Source of the DNA: Pluralibacter gergoviae ATCC 33028 = NBRC 105706
GTDB taxonomy: Bacteria > Pseudomonadota > Gammaproteobacteria > Enterobacterales > Enterobacteriaceae
Reading direction: 5' to 3'
Assembly: GCF_001598855.1 (NCBI RefSeq)
Contig: NZ_BCZS01000006.1
Span: forward strand, 1 to 64,000
Length of the DNA stretch: 64,000 nt
Below the pieces are notes generated by a model that was given only the letters and a program-made list of their open reading frames with translations, was not told where the DNA came from and did no database searches. The translations under genes were made by a program, and so were the position numbers. Of the stretch, positions 1 through 6,662 are shown piece after piece. Numbering within the stretch: the stretch's first letter is position 1; each line of letters begins with the position of its first letter.

Positions 1-61
1 CCGGTCTTGAAAACCGGCGAGGGGAAACCCTCCCAGAGTTCGAATCTCTGCGCTTCCGCCA
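1..61 (+). tRNA. tRNA-Ser (anticodon UGA), 3' part, cut by window start
   Basis: The first 61 bases are the 3' two thirds of a class II tRNA. Visible are an anticodon stem CCGGT/ACCGG around the loop CTTGAAA (anticodon TGA), a long variable arm GAGGG-GAAA-CCCTC, a T arm with the canonical loop TTCGAATC, and the acceptor strand ending GCGCTTCCGCCA with encoded CCA. The long variable arm and the anticodon identify serine (UCA codons). The D arm and 5' acceptor strand lie outside the window. This copy is the functional one; a degraded copy of its 3' end recurs at 5536. Confidence 0.93.
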
Positions 62-91
62 TATAAAAGAAGGGGTTACCGAAAGGTAGCC
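4..91 (+). repeat. att direct repeat, tRNA-proximal copy
   Basis: Bases 4-91 (anticodon loop to terminator stem of tRNA-Ser) are repeated in the same orientation at 5536-5623 with five mismatches in 88 positions. This is the signature of integration by a tyrosine recombinase into a tRNA 3' end, so the sequence between the copies is an integrated island. Identity starts near the anticodon loop, a usual crossover region for tRNA-targeting integrases. Confidence 0.88.
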
Positions 92-98
92 CCTTTTT
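72..98 (+). terminator. Rho-independent terminator of tRNA-Ser
   Basis: GGGGTTACC (72-80), tetraloop GAAA, GGTAGCCCC (85-93), then TTTTT. It lies 10 bases after the tRNA CCA end. The same hairpin, without the T-run, is carried along in the downstream duplicate at 5604-5623. Confidence 0.85.
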
Positions 99-109
99 GC
101 TATGGGCTC

Positions 110-323
110 GTAGAACTGACTTAGGATATTTTTTCTGAAGCGATGGCCTGTCGAGGGTGAGAGACACCTTCGTTTTGCGGTCGTAAACCAGCACCTGACT
201 CTCAGTTTTATGTTCGCTGAAGAGCTGCTTATCGCGGCTGCTGCCTTCGTAGTCTGAGATCCCCTTCGCTTTGAGATCGTGGAACGTGCAGTCGAGAACG
301 TATCCCAGCTTTACCGATGCCTT
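110..323 (-). pseudogene. Phage-type tyrosine integrase, C-terminal remnant
   Basis: Read on the minus strand, this stretch encodes about 70 residues after an in-frame TAG (326-324). They match the C-terminal catalytic part of phage tyrosine recombinases: HDLKAKGISD (the HxxR box, here with Lys instead of Arg), FSEHKT (the LGHKT-type box) and VLVYDR with the presumed nucleophilic Tyr. The N-terminal catalytic Arg region and the core-binding domain are absent, so the gene is broken. It sits directly against the tRNA att site, the normal place for an integrase. The frame has no stop before the tRNA, so the true 3' end is uncertain. It is the probable relic of the enzyme that inserted this island. 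Confidence 0.7.
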
Positions 324-401
324 CTACCTGGCGTCTTCCCTGTGATGGCTGAATCCACGCTTACCCAATCCGCTGCCGTGCGTCCCCAGTATGACGTATG
401 A

Positions 402-833
402 GCCCGGATTATTTGGCGTAACCGCACCAATATTGGTTATCCCTCTGCGGTGAGCTTTGGCTATTTGCTGACGGATAATAACGGCTTTGCCGTCCCTGCT
501 ATCAACGTCCGGGGTGATAACAGCTTTGAGGCGCTCTGGCAGTTTAACCCCAATGATAAAACGCTGTACTGCCCGGGTAATGTCTATGTAGGCGGCGCGG
601 CCTATCAGAATGACGGCAACGTTAACAGTTCTGTCTGGGGTGGATATCTCAGTAACTGGCTGAATAACCAGTTCAAAAACCGCGCTGACAATATTAATAA
701 CCGCGCGACGTAGGACTACGTTAATAACGACAACATGCCCACGCGCAATGCCGCTGACTATATCGACGCGGTGACGGATATTGATATGAATAACGCACCG
801 GACATTGGGTGGCTGGAGGAGTCGGCGGTGTAG
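402..833 (+). pseudogene. Phage tail-fibre fragment, interrupted
   Basis: The plus-strand frame from about 402 encodes a fragment like the C-terminal half of the intact tail fibre at 1046-2281: SFGYLLTDNNGFAVPAINVR, then GNVNSSVWGGYLSNWLNNQF and NINNRAT. An in-frame TAG at 711 stands exactly where the intact gene has a Trp codon (NINNRATWDYVNNDN against NINNRAT-stop-DYVNNDN). The frame then continues to a second stop at 831-833. The 5' part is missing; an in-frame TGA lies at 399. It is a dead paralogue of the next gene and suggests the island once held a longer or tandem tail-fibre region. Confidence 0.72.
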
Positions 834-942
834 AGCATGCAAACCGCCAGTCTGAAACTGCAGCTGGCCCCTTATGTGTATCCGTTTACGCTGCCTGAAA
901 GTTGCACGATAAAATAGTGTAAGTGATAGCTAATCTCATCGG

Positions 943-971
943 TTGACACTGATACTGGATAGGCATACAGT
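943..971 (+). promoter_or_regulatory. Sigma70-type promoter of the tail-fibre/bacteriocin operon
   Basis: TTGACA (943-948), 17-base spacer, TACAGT (966-971). The -35 is consensus and the -10 matches four of six bases. It is the only good promoter between the tail-fibre pseudogene and the gene starting at 1046, and it is overlapped by the first LexA-type box. Confidence 0.65.
955..970 (+). promoter_or_regulatory. LexA-type SOS box 1
   Basis: CTGGATAGGCATACAG fits the CTG-N10-CAG LexA framework and covers the spacer and -10 of the promoter at 943-971. With box 2 it forms the paired arrangement known from colicin and pyocin promoters. Confidence 0.62.
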
Positions 972-978
972 TGTTTTG

Positions 979-994
979 CTGGATATATATCCAG
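979..994 (+). promoter_or_regulatory. LexA-type SOS box 2
   Basis: CTGGATATATATCCAG is a perfect 16-base palindrome fitting CTG-N10-CAG with the alternating AT centre typical of LexA sites. It starts 24 bases after box 1 and lies around the expected transcription start, so bound LexA would block initiation. Confidence 0.75.
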
Positions 995-1045
995 TACTCA
1001 TCCGCTCCGTTCAGGAGCTTAACGCTGATAAAAAAGGAAATCACG

Positions 1046-2281
1046 ATGGCCGATGAGAAGAAAAATGCCCAAGTTACAGGTGGTATTAACGATGACATTC
1101 AGGAGATGAAGTCCCTCACCACCCTGCGTAAGCGGGTGATCGGCGACGGGGAGGTGGTCTCTAAATCCGGCAATGCATTCCGCCTTGCGGGCGGCAATAC
1201 CGGGGTTATCCTGCGCAAGGATGACAGTGATTTTTACATGCTCACCACAAAAGACGGTCAGGCCCAGGACGGGGAGTGGAACACGCTGCGGCCCTTCTCC
1301 TTTAACCTCAGAACCGGCCGGGTCTCCCTGCGCAACGGGGTGGACATTTCCGGCGGGACCTTCGTCTCTCACAACGCCGGCATCACCGCGCAGACCACCG
1401 GGCCTGACCCGCTGATTAGGGGCCAGGAATATAACTCCCCGGAAATCTCCACGGCGTTCACAACCGGCAATACCACTGTCAAAGTGCTGATGGGCGCCAG
1501 AATCAGTCAGGATAATCAGGAGTATGGACTGATCTCTTACCGGGACCGGCGGGGGCAGTGGAACGAAGTCCGTCTGAAGAAAAATGCCGAGCTTGAAGTT
1601 GGCCAGCTTACCAAGCTCAATCCTGAGGGCTGGATTACCCTCGCCGGTAACCGCAAAGTGAATGATGTCGGGGACTACAAAACTAACGGCGTGTGGTTTC
1701 AGGGGCGGGGAAACCTCAGCGCTGACTTTTACCACTATGAGGAAACCGGCCACAATCATTATCTGGGTCTTCACGTCGCCAACGGAGGGGCCGACGGCTG
1801 GTTTAAATTCCGCAACGACGGTGACTTCTTTGCCAATAATAATCTTCACGCCGGCAATGCCACCCTCGCGGCGGACGGTAATGTTAACGGGCCCCTATGG
1901 GACGGCTGGCTGAACGACTGGCTGAATAATGCCTTCTGGTCCAGGGACAGCAATATTAACAACCGCGCGACGTGGGATTACGTCAACAACGATAATACCC
2001 CGACGGTGAACGCCGCCAACCGGGGAGCCATCGACGACCGCATCCGGTGGTGGCTGGCCAATCAGGGCGCCGGCGCCGTCGGCACCTGCGGGCTGTTCTA
2101 CAACCTGTCCGGGCATGACATAAACCCCAACGACATCATTCCGGGTCATCAGCTCCGCTGGTCCTCGGCAGGGGAACGCCAGGGCGGAGCCCCGGACGGG
2201 TCGTGGCGCGCGCTGGGCACCGTGAATGCGAGCAAGGGCTACGACGGGGATGAGGTTACCCTGTACGTGCGCGTGAGCTGA
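1046..2281 (+). CDS. Phage tail fibre protein
   Basis: 411 residues from ATG 1046, which follows AAAAAGGAAATCACG; the frame is open upstream to 971 but that stretch contains the SOS promoter. The protein has an N-terminal segment MADEKKNAQVTG, a middle region rich in Gly/Asn/Asp with repeated short beta-strand patterns, and a C-terminal part (DGWLNDWLNNAF, NINNRATWDYVNNDN, ending GDEVTLYVRVS) of the kind found at the tips of tail fibres. A tail-fibre assembly gene follows 13 bases later, as in phages. No baseplate, tube, capsid or lysis genes accompany it, so its present role is unclear: relic, or a component recruited by the bacteriocin operon. It shares its C-terminal region with the pseudogene at 402-833. 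Family assignment is by resemblance and context. Confidence 0.75.
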   Translation: MADEKKNAQVTGGINDDIQEMKSLTTLRKRVIGDGEVVSKSGNAFRLAGGNTGVILRKDDSDFYMLTTKDGQAQDGEWNTLRPFSFNLRTGRVSLRNGVDISGGTFVSHNAGITAQTTGPDPLIRGQEYNSPEISTAFTTGNTTVKVLMGARISQDNQEYGLISYRDRRGQWNEVRLKKNAELEVGQLTKLNPEGWITLAGNRKVNDVGDYKTNGVWFQGRGNLSADFYHYEETGHNHYLGLHVANGGADGWFKFRNDGDFFANNNLHAGNATLAADGNVNGPLWDGWLNDWLNNAFWSRDSNINNRATWDYVNNDNTPTVNAANRGAIDDRIRWWLANQGAGAVGTCGLFYNLSGHDINPNDIIPGHQLRWSSAGERQGGAPDGSWRALGTVNASKGYDGDEVTLYVRVS

Positions 2282-2294
2282 GGGAGGTCTCATT

Positions 2295-2828
2295 ATGGCG
2301 AATACACAAAACATCCCGTCCGGCTGGTTTGACGTGACTGATGCCCGCCATCCGCGCTGGTCTGACGTCTCGCGCCGGACCATCACCCTGGACGTGCTTT
2401 TCGGATGGTGCCGGGAAAGCGGAACGTACATCCCGTTTACCGCCTCCCCGGACGACGGCGAGGCGCATGGCCGGCAGCTGTTTGCCGACGCGAAGGCCGG
2501 AGAGTACGGGGAGGTGGCTCCGCCGCCGGCCGCGACGGCGAAAGCGGTGCAGGCGGAGATGGCCCTGCGCATCCGGGAGGCCACGGCGGTGCTGAGCGCC
2601 CTGGGCGTGCGGCAGGAGACCCTGGAGGACGCGGTGGACCTCGGGATGGTCGGGGACGACGCCCTGGCGGGACAGGATGCCATCCGGACGGCCGTTAAGG
2701 CCTGGAAAACGTACCGGGTCAGGGTGTCGCAGGTCCCAGCGCAGCCTGGGTATCCTCAGAATGTGGGCTGGCCGGATGCGCCTCAGTCAGATTCTACCGG
2801 CAGTGATTCAGGGAGGGCAGAGGTATGA
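2295..2828 (+). CDS. Tail fibre assembly protein (Tfa-like chaperone)
   Basis: 177 residues, start 2295 behind a strong AGGGAGG. Position directly after the tail fibre, size and composition match phage Tfa proteins, which help fibre tips fold. The N-terminal part (WFDVTDARHPRW) is followed by an Ala/Glu-rich helical segment (residues about 75-125) and a Pro-rich C terminus ending SDSTGSDSGRAEV. Its stop overlaps the bacteriocin start in an ATGA, so translation of the two is probably coupled. That is unusual: colicin-type toxins normally have their own leader. The high GC content is continuous with the tail fibre gene and with the first three quarters of the bacteriocin gene. Confidence 0.68.
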   Translation: MANTQNIPSGWFDVTDARHPRWSDVSRRTITLDVLFGWCRESGTYIPFTASPDDGEAHGRQLFADAKAGEYGEVAPPPAATAKAVQAEMALRIREATAVLSALGVRQETLEDAVDLGMVGDDALAGQDAIRTAVKAWKTYRVRVSQVPAQPGYPQNVGWPDAPQSDSTGSDSGRAEV

Positions 2829-4858
2829 GCGGTAACGGCGGCGATAATGCCCACGACAGCGCATTCGGCGGAGGAAGGAACCCGGGGATGGGGAACTCAG
2901 GCTCCGAAGATCATTCCGGGTCCTCCGGAAATAGCGGCTCAGGCAGTCAGTCAGGGGCGGGCCATTTTACCGGGCCATCAACTACTATCGGTCCGGACGG
3001 ACAGGTACATATAAATCTTGAGGGCTGGTCAGAGGATAAAGGCAAGCCTGGCAGCAATGGTGGAAAGGGCGGCAGTGGAAAAGGAGAAGGAGGACAAATT
3101 CAGGGGGCGTTACTCACGCCAGTTCCCGGAAAACCCGGCAGTTACACGTCATCAAATCCAGGGCAGACAATGCTGGCGACATCCATTGATGATAATTCCG
3201 AAAATGGTACGGGTTCATATACCCTGCATACAGGGAAAAATCAGACAATAGAGGTTACAGTACCCAATGGTGATATTAAACAAATGACCGTTGAGTACAA
3301 CAACTGGAAAGGTCCAAAGCTTAAATATAAGGATATGCAGAAATTTATTTCTGCTTTCATGGACGCAACCGCGCCTGACAGAGCAAGAAGAGAAGAGGCC
3401 CGACGGGCTGAGGAAACCCGTAAGGCCGAAGAGGCCAGAAAGGCAGAGGAAGCCCGTAAGGCCGAAGAGGCCAGAAAGGCAGAGGAGACCCGTAAGGCGG
3501 AAGAAGCCAGAAAGGCGGAGGAAGCCCGGAAGGCGGAGGAGGCCCGGAAGGCGGAGGAGGCCCGGAAGGCGGAGGAGGCTCGGAAGGCGGAGGAGGCCCG
3601 GAAGGCCGCTGATGTGGCTAAAGGTGAAGCCGCCCGTAAGGCCCTGTTTGCCAGCGTCGGTATCCTGAACGCGCCGTCCTACACCCCGGAAATGGTGAGG
3701 GCGGCTAACGCGGCGCTGTCCGGGGAAGGCGCGATGGCGCTGGGCCGGGCACCGGGGATGATACAGTTCTCGGGGGCGGGAACGCTGCCCTTCAGTCCCG
3801 GCGTTGCGGGAGGCGAAGCCGGTGCCATCTGGCGCGGCGTGACAGAGTTGTCCCGAATAGCTACCGCCACCCCTCAGGGGGCGGTTATCGCTGCGACCAT
3901 TTTCTCAATTTTCCATATTCCGTCTGCCGGTGAGGGCAGCGACAGGGTTCCCGACCGCGATATCGACATGCTCGCCGCCCAGGCCAGCCTGTACACGGCG
4001 ATGAAGACGGAGATTACGCCGGGGATGAAGACCGCGGACCTGCCGGTGCGCGGCTACATATCCGGCGACGGCAATGGCCGGCAGTCGGTGAATCTGGTCA
4101 GAACCGGGACGGGCGGGATTTCGCCCACGGTGCCGGTGCTGAACGCGGTGCGTGACAAGGCTACAGGCCTGGATAGAATTACGGTACCGGCAGTAGGGGG
4201 AGCGCCGGCGAGGACCATTCTGGTGAACCCGGTCCCGGTGGGGCCGAATGCGACGTGGCACACCGGAAACGACGCGCCGGTGCCGATGACGCCGGTGCAT
4301 ACCGGCACGGAGGTGAAGCAGGCGGACAGCATCGTCACCACGACGTTCCCGGCGGGCGACATTCCGCCACTGCAAGACTTCATCTACTGGCAGCCGGACG
4401 CGACCGGGACGGGCGTTGAGCCGATTTACGTCATGCTCAGTAGTCCTCGTGATTTACCAGGTAAAGCCAGCGGCAAGGGTGAAAAAGTGGGTGAAGGCTG
4501 GCTGAATATTGCCGGACAGGAACTCGGCGCACCGATCCCCAGCCAGATTGCTGATAAGCTGCGTGGGCGTGAGTTTGCGAACTTTGGTTCCTTTCGCAGG
4601 GCGTTCTGGACTGAGGTAAGTAAAGATCCTGAGCTAAGTAAGCAATTTGATCCCGGTAGTATAGCTACTATGAAAAACGGGCGAGCCGCATATGTTAGAA
4701 AAACTGAACGTATAGGGAAAAGGGTGAAGATGGAGCTACACCATATAAAGCCGATAAATGAAAACGGGGCGGTCTATGACGCAGATAATTTAGGTGTTGT
4801 AACTCCAAAACGACATATAGAGATCCATTCAAATAAGGGGAGTAACCGAAATGGCTAA
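2825..4858 (+). CDS. Colicin/S-pyocin-type bacteriocin with HNH DNase domain
   Basis: 677 residues. The order seen is: Gly/Ser/Asn-rich N terminus (1-80) like the disordered translocation domain of E colicins, with EGWSEDK (66-72) resembling a TolB box; a globular segment to about 180; twelve EE(A/T)R(K/R)A hexads (190-261), a long helix; an S-type pyocin domain (about 370-540); and a C-terminal DNase (about 542-677) very close to colicins E2/E9. The DNase carries GKASGKGEKVGEGWLN, EVSKDPELSKQFDPGS and the HNH region ELHHIKPINENGAVYDADNL...TPKRHIEIH with its metal-binding histidines. It should kill related cells by cutting chromosomal DNA after Tol-dependent uptake. The ATG overlaps the Tfa stop and has GGGAGGGCAGAGGT upstream. 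The last 0.5 kb is clearly AT-richer than the rest, pointing to exchange of the toxin module. No lysis gene follows. Confidence 0.9.
   Translation: MSGNGGDNAHDSAFGGGRNPGMGNSGSEDHSGSSGNSGSGSQSGAGHFTGPSTTIGPDGQVHINLEGWSEDKGKPGSNGGKGGSGKGEGGQIQGALLTPVPGKPGSYTSSNPGQTMLATSIDDNSENGTGSYTLHTGKNQTIEVTVPNGDIKQMTVEYNNWKGPKLKYKDMQKFISAFMDATAPDRARREEARRAEETRKAEEARKAEEARKAEEARKAEETRKAEEARKAEEARKAEEARKAEEARKAEEARKAEEARKAADVAKGEAARKALFASVGILNAPSYTPEMVRAANAALSGEGAMALGRAPGMIQFSGAGTLPFSPGVAGGEAGAIWRGVTELSRIATATPQGAVIAATIFSIFHIPSAGEGSDRVPDRDIDMLAAQASLYTAMKTEITPGMKTADLPVRGYISGDGNGRQSVNLVRTGTGGISPTVPVLNAVRDKATGLDRITVPAVGGAPARTILVNPVPVGPNATWHTGNDAPVPMTPVHTGTEVKQADSIVTTTFPAGDIPPLQDFIYWQPDATGTGVEPIYVMLSSPRDLPGKASGKGEKVGEGWLNIAGQELGAPIPSQIADKLRGREFANFGSFRRAFWTEVSKDPELSKQFDPGSIATMKNGRAAYVRKTERIGKRVKMELHHIKPINENGAVYDADNLGVVTPKRHIEIHSNKGSNRNG
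3392..3607 (+). repeat. 18-bp tandem repeat coding for twelve EEARKA hexads
   Basis: Twelve consecutive 18-base units inside the bacteriocin gene encode EE(A/T)R(K/R)A. The last six units are almost identical in DNA. The product should be a long charged alpha helix, taking the place of the receptor-domain coiled coil of E colicins. Such a repeat can change length by slippage without leaving frame. Confidence 0.9.
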
Positions 4859-5105
4859 TAAGAGCCTATCTGATTATACAGAAAAAGAATTCCTTGAGTT
4901 TGTAAAGGGGATTTATAATGACACTTATTCTTCAGAAGATGCTCATATTGAAGCAGTGCTGGAGTTTGAGAGACTGTCTGAACATCCATCTGGTTCTGAT
5001 TTGTTGTATTACCCGGAAAAAGGTAAAGAAGGGCCGGAAGGTGCCGTTAAAGAAATTAAAGAATGGCGAGCCAAAAACGGCAAGCCTGGATTTAAAAAAG
5101 GATAG
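4851..5105 (+). CDS. Immunity protein to the DNase bacteriocin (Im2/Im9 family)
   Basis: 84 residues, the standard length of the colicin DNase immunity family. Recognisable parts are SDYTEKEFLEFVKGIYN (helix 1), the helix III signature HPSGSDLLYYP with the conserved Asp and paired Tyr that contact the DNase, and the C-terminal KEWRAKNGKPGFKKG. It binds the neighbouring HNH toxin and protects the producer. Its ATG lies inside the toxin gene (8-base overlap), the usual arrangement for tight co-translation. Base composition is AT-rich like the toxin's DNase-encoding end, so both probably arrived as one cassette. Confidence 0.93.
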   Translation: MANKSLSDYTEKEFLEFVKGIYNDTYSSEDAHIEAVLEFERLSEHPSGSDLLYYPEKGKEGPEGAVKEIKEWRAKNGKPGFKKG

Positions 5106-5156
5106 TTTTCAATCAACTCTGTGTGATTCCTGAATTTCAGGAAATGCCTCACTGCG

Positions 5157-5197
5157 AGCAAGGTTGTCAGCCCCTACGCTGGCAACCTTGCTTTTTT
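5157..5197 (+). terminator. Terminator of the bacteriocin operon
   Basis: A 15-bp stem (5157-5171 with 5178-5192; one G-T pair), loop CCCTAC, then a run of six T. It lies 51 bases after the immunity gene, closing the operon without space for a lysis gene. Confidence 0.88.
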
Positions 5198-5535
5198 GAT
5201 TAACGGCGCGGCAGGGGTTGCTATGTGGGCAGTTTGAGTAGCTAAAAATGACCTCGCAACCTCGTTTAATTGATAAATCGTATCTCTCCTGACAGGGCAT
5301 TCATCACTGACGACAGTGATGCGCTCGAAGGAGGTGCGCTGAACGGTGTCACGGTCCACGGCGTGCTCGCTCACACGATAACCGTTTTTGACAGGGAGGT
5401 GGGGCCGGTATAGGAGGAAACCCGTAGAATAATGACTTTTTGGCTGATGTAACCTATTGATTGGTAAAAGATGAAATCACAACCTTTATTCTATCAAATT
5501 GATTTATACGACTGATATTAAATGATTTTTCTTCA
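5198..5535 (+). other. Island right flank without a recognisable gene
   Basis: These 338 bases lie between the immunity terminator and the distal att repeat. A minus-strand frame is open over roughly 5205-5400 (for example RVSEHAVDRDTVQRTSFERI) and may be a phage gene remnant, but I do not recognise it and see no convincing start or ribosome site. The last 130 bases are AT-rich and empty. No colicin lysis lipoprotein is present on either strand. Confidence 0.5.
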
Positions 5536-5623
5536 GTCTTGAAAACCGGCGAGGGGAAAACCTCTCAGAGTTTGAATCTCTGCGCTTCCGCCATATAAAA
5601 GAAAGGGCTACCGAAAGGTAGCC
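5536..5623 (+). repeat. att direct repeat, distal copy (degraded tRNA-Ser 3' end)
   Basis: This is the second copy of the tRNA-Ser 3' end, offset 5,532 bases from the first. It lacks the left anticodon stem, has TTTGAATC instead of TTCGAATC in the T loop and a mismatch in the variable arm, so it is not a tRNA gene. It marks the far end of the island; ordinary chromosomal genes (pirin onwards) begin just after it. Confidence 0.88.
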
Positions 5624-5651
5624 TGAGCCGTCAGCAACGCCGTAAAACACT

Positions 5652-5683
5652 GCCCCAACGCGTCTTTTACTGACTGTTGGGGC
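5652..5683 (-). terminator. Probable terminator after the pirin gene
   Basis: GCCCCAAC and GTTGGGGC form an 8-bp stem with a 16-base loop. On the minus strand it is followed by AGTGTTTTA. It lies 18 bases beyond the pirin stop codon. Confidence 0.5.
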
Positions 5684-5701
5684 TTATTCAGTTAAGCGCA
5701 A

Positions 5702-6583
5702 TCACGGCATAACCGGCGATCGCGTCGGCGCCCGCTCATCGTCTACCACCTGCCCAAATCGCGGATCGCCGCTGTTCCATGCGCTGACGAAGGCCTGAAG
5801 TTCGGCCTTGCTGCGCCCGACAAAATTCCACCACATCATCACCGGCTCGCTGAGCTTTGCGCCTCCCAGCAGCAGTATCCGCGCTCCCTTTTTCAGCGTT
5901 AGCCGCACGTTCTCCAGGCCATCGCCCAGATAGAGCAGCTCATTCAGGGCGATGGATTCATCATCGGCTGCGGCCGCTCCCTCAAGGACGAACGCGCCAT
6001 ATTCAAAATCCGGGCGCAGGGGAAGTATGGTCGTCGCTTCGCTACTGGCCCGCATATCGATCCCGAGGAGGGGAGAGAAGTGCAGCGTCGGGGCGCTGTG
6101 CCCCCCGGCGTCGCCAACCAGCAGGGTGAAATCAATAGCGTCTTTTTGCCACTGCGGCAGCTCGGGATAGTGGTCGAAGCGGGGAGGCATATTTCTGGCG
6201 GCGTCCGGCAGGGCGATCCACAGCTGCGCCGCGTGGAGCCGGGTGTGGCCGGGAGCCGTGTCTTCACTGTGGGCAATGCCGCAGCCGGCGGTCATCAGAT
6301 TGACCTGGCCGGGCCTGATAATCTGGCGATAGCCGAGGCTGTCGCGGTGCAGAACTTCGCCGTCGAGCATCCAGGTAAAGGTTTGCAGGCCGACGTGCGG
6401 GTGCGGGCCGACGTGCATGCCTCCCTGGCCGCGTTCGAAAACCGCCGGGCCTGCGTGATCGAGAAAACACCAGGCGCCAATCAGCCGCCGCTCTCTGACC
6501 GGGAGGGCGCGCGAGACGCCAATGCCTCCGACATCGGTCACGCGCGCGCTGATGCGCTGTCGGGGGGCGGGTAGCATGGCCAT
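5702..6583 (-). CDS. Pirin family protein
   Basis: 293 residues from ATG 6583, with AGAGGA seven bases upstream; the longer open frame to 6709 lacks a ribosome site and is not protein-like. The bicupin fold of pirins is recognisable. The N-terminal cupin has HPHVGLQTFTWMLDGEVLHRD and GIAHSED, giving the four metal ligands His61, His63, His105 and Glu107 expected for the Fe site of pirin or quercetinase-like members. The C-terminal cupin has the usual FVLEGA segment and ends with a GDPRFGQV motif. Bacterial pirins are cytosolic, and some degrade flavonols such as quercetin. The substrate here is unknown. It starts the chromosomal genes after the island and is transcribed toward it. Confidence 0.9.
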   Translation of the reverse strand: MAMLPAPRQRISARVTDVGGIGVSRALPVRERRLIGAWCFLDHAGPAVFERGQGGMHVGPHPHVGLQTFTWMLDGEVLHRDSLGYRQIIRPGQVNLMTAGCGIAHSEDTAPGHTRLHAAQLWIALPDAARNMPPRFDHYPELPQWQKDAIDFTLLVGDAGGHSAPTLHFSPLLGIDMRASSEATTILPLRPDFEYGAFVLEGAAAADDESIALNELLYLGDGLENVRLTLKKGARILLLGGAKLSEPVMMWWNFVGRSKAELQAFVSAWNSGDPRFGQVVDDERAPTRSPVMP

Positions 6584-6662
6584 GGCGTTGTCCTCTGAGT
6601 GTGATCGTCTGCCATTTTTAGCCCGAAAGTCCGCGAATTGCCAGCGCCATCGGGTGTAAACC

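Noticed and set aside
971..1045. N-terminal extension of the tail-fibre gene to 971
   Set aside because: The stretch contains the SOS box and presumed transcription start and has no ribosome site; ATG 1046 does.
3018..3668. Arg/Pro-rich alternative frames inside the bacteriocin gene
   Set aside because: They are shifted translations of the GC-rich hexad repeat and its upstream part, without ribosome sites or homology.
5536..5623. A second tRNA-Ser gene
   Set aside because: Only the 3' part is present, the left anticodon stem is missing and the T loop is mutated (TTTGAATC). It is the distal att copy.
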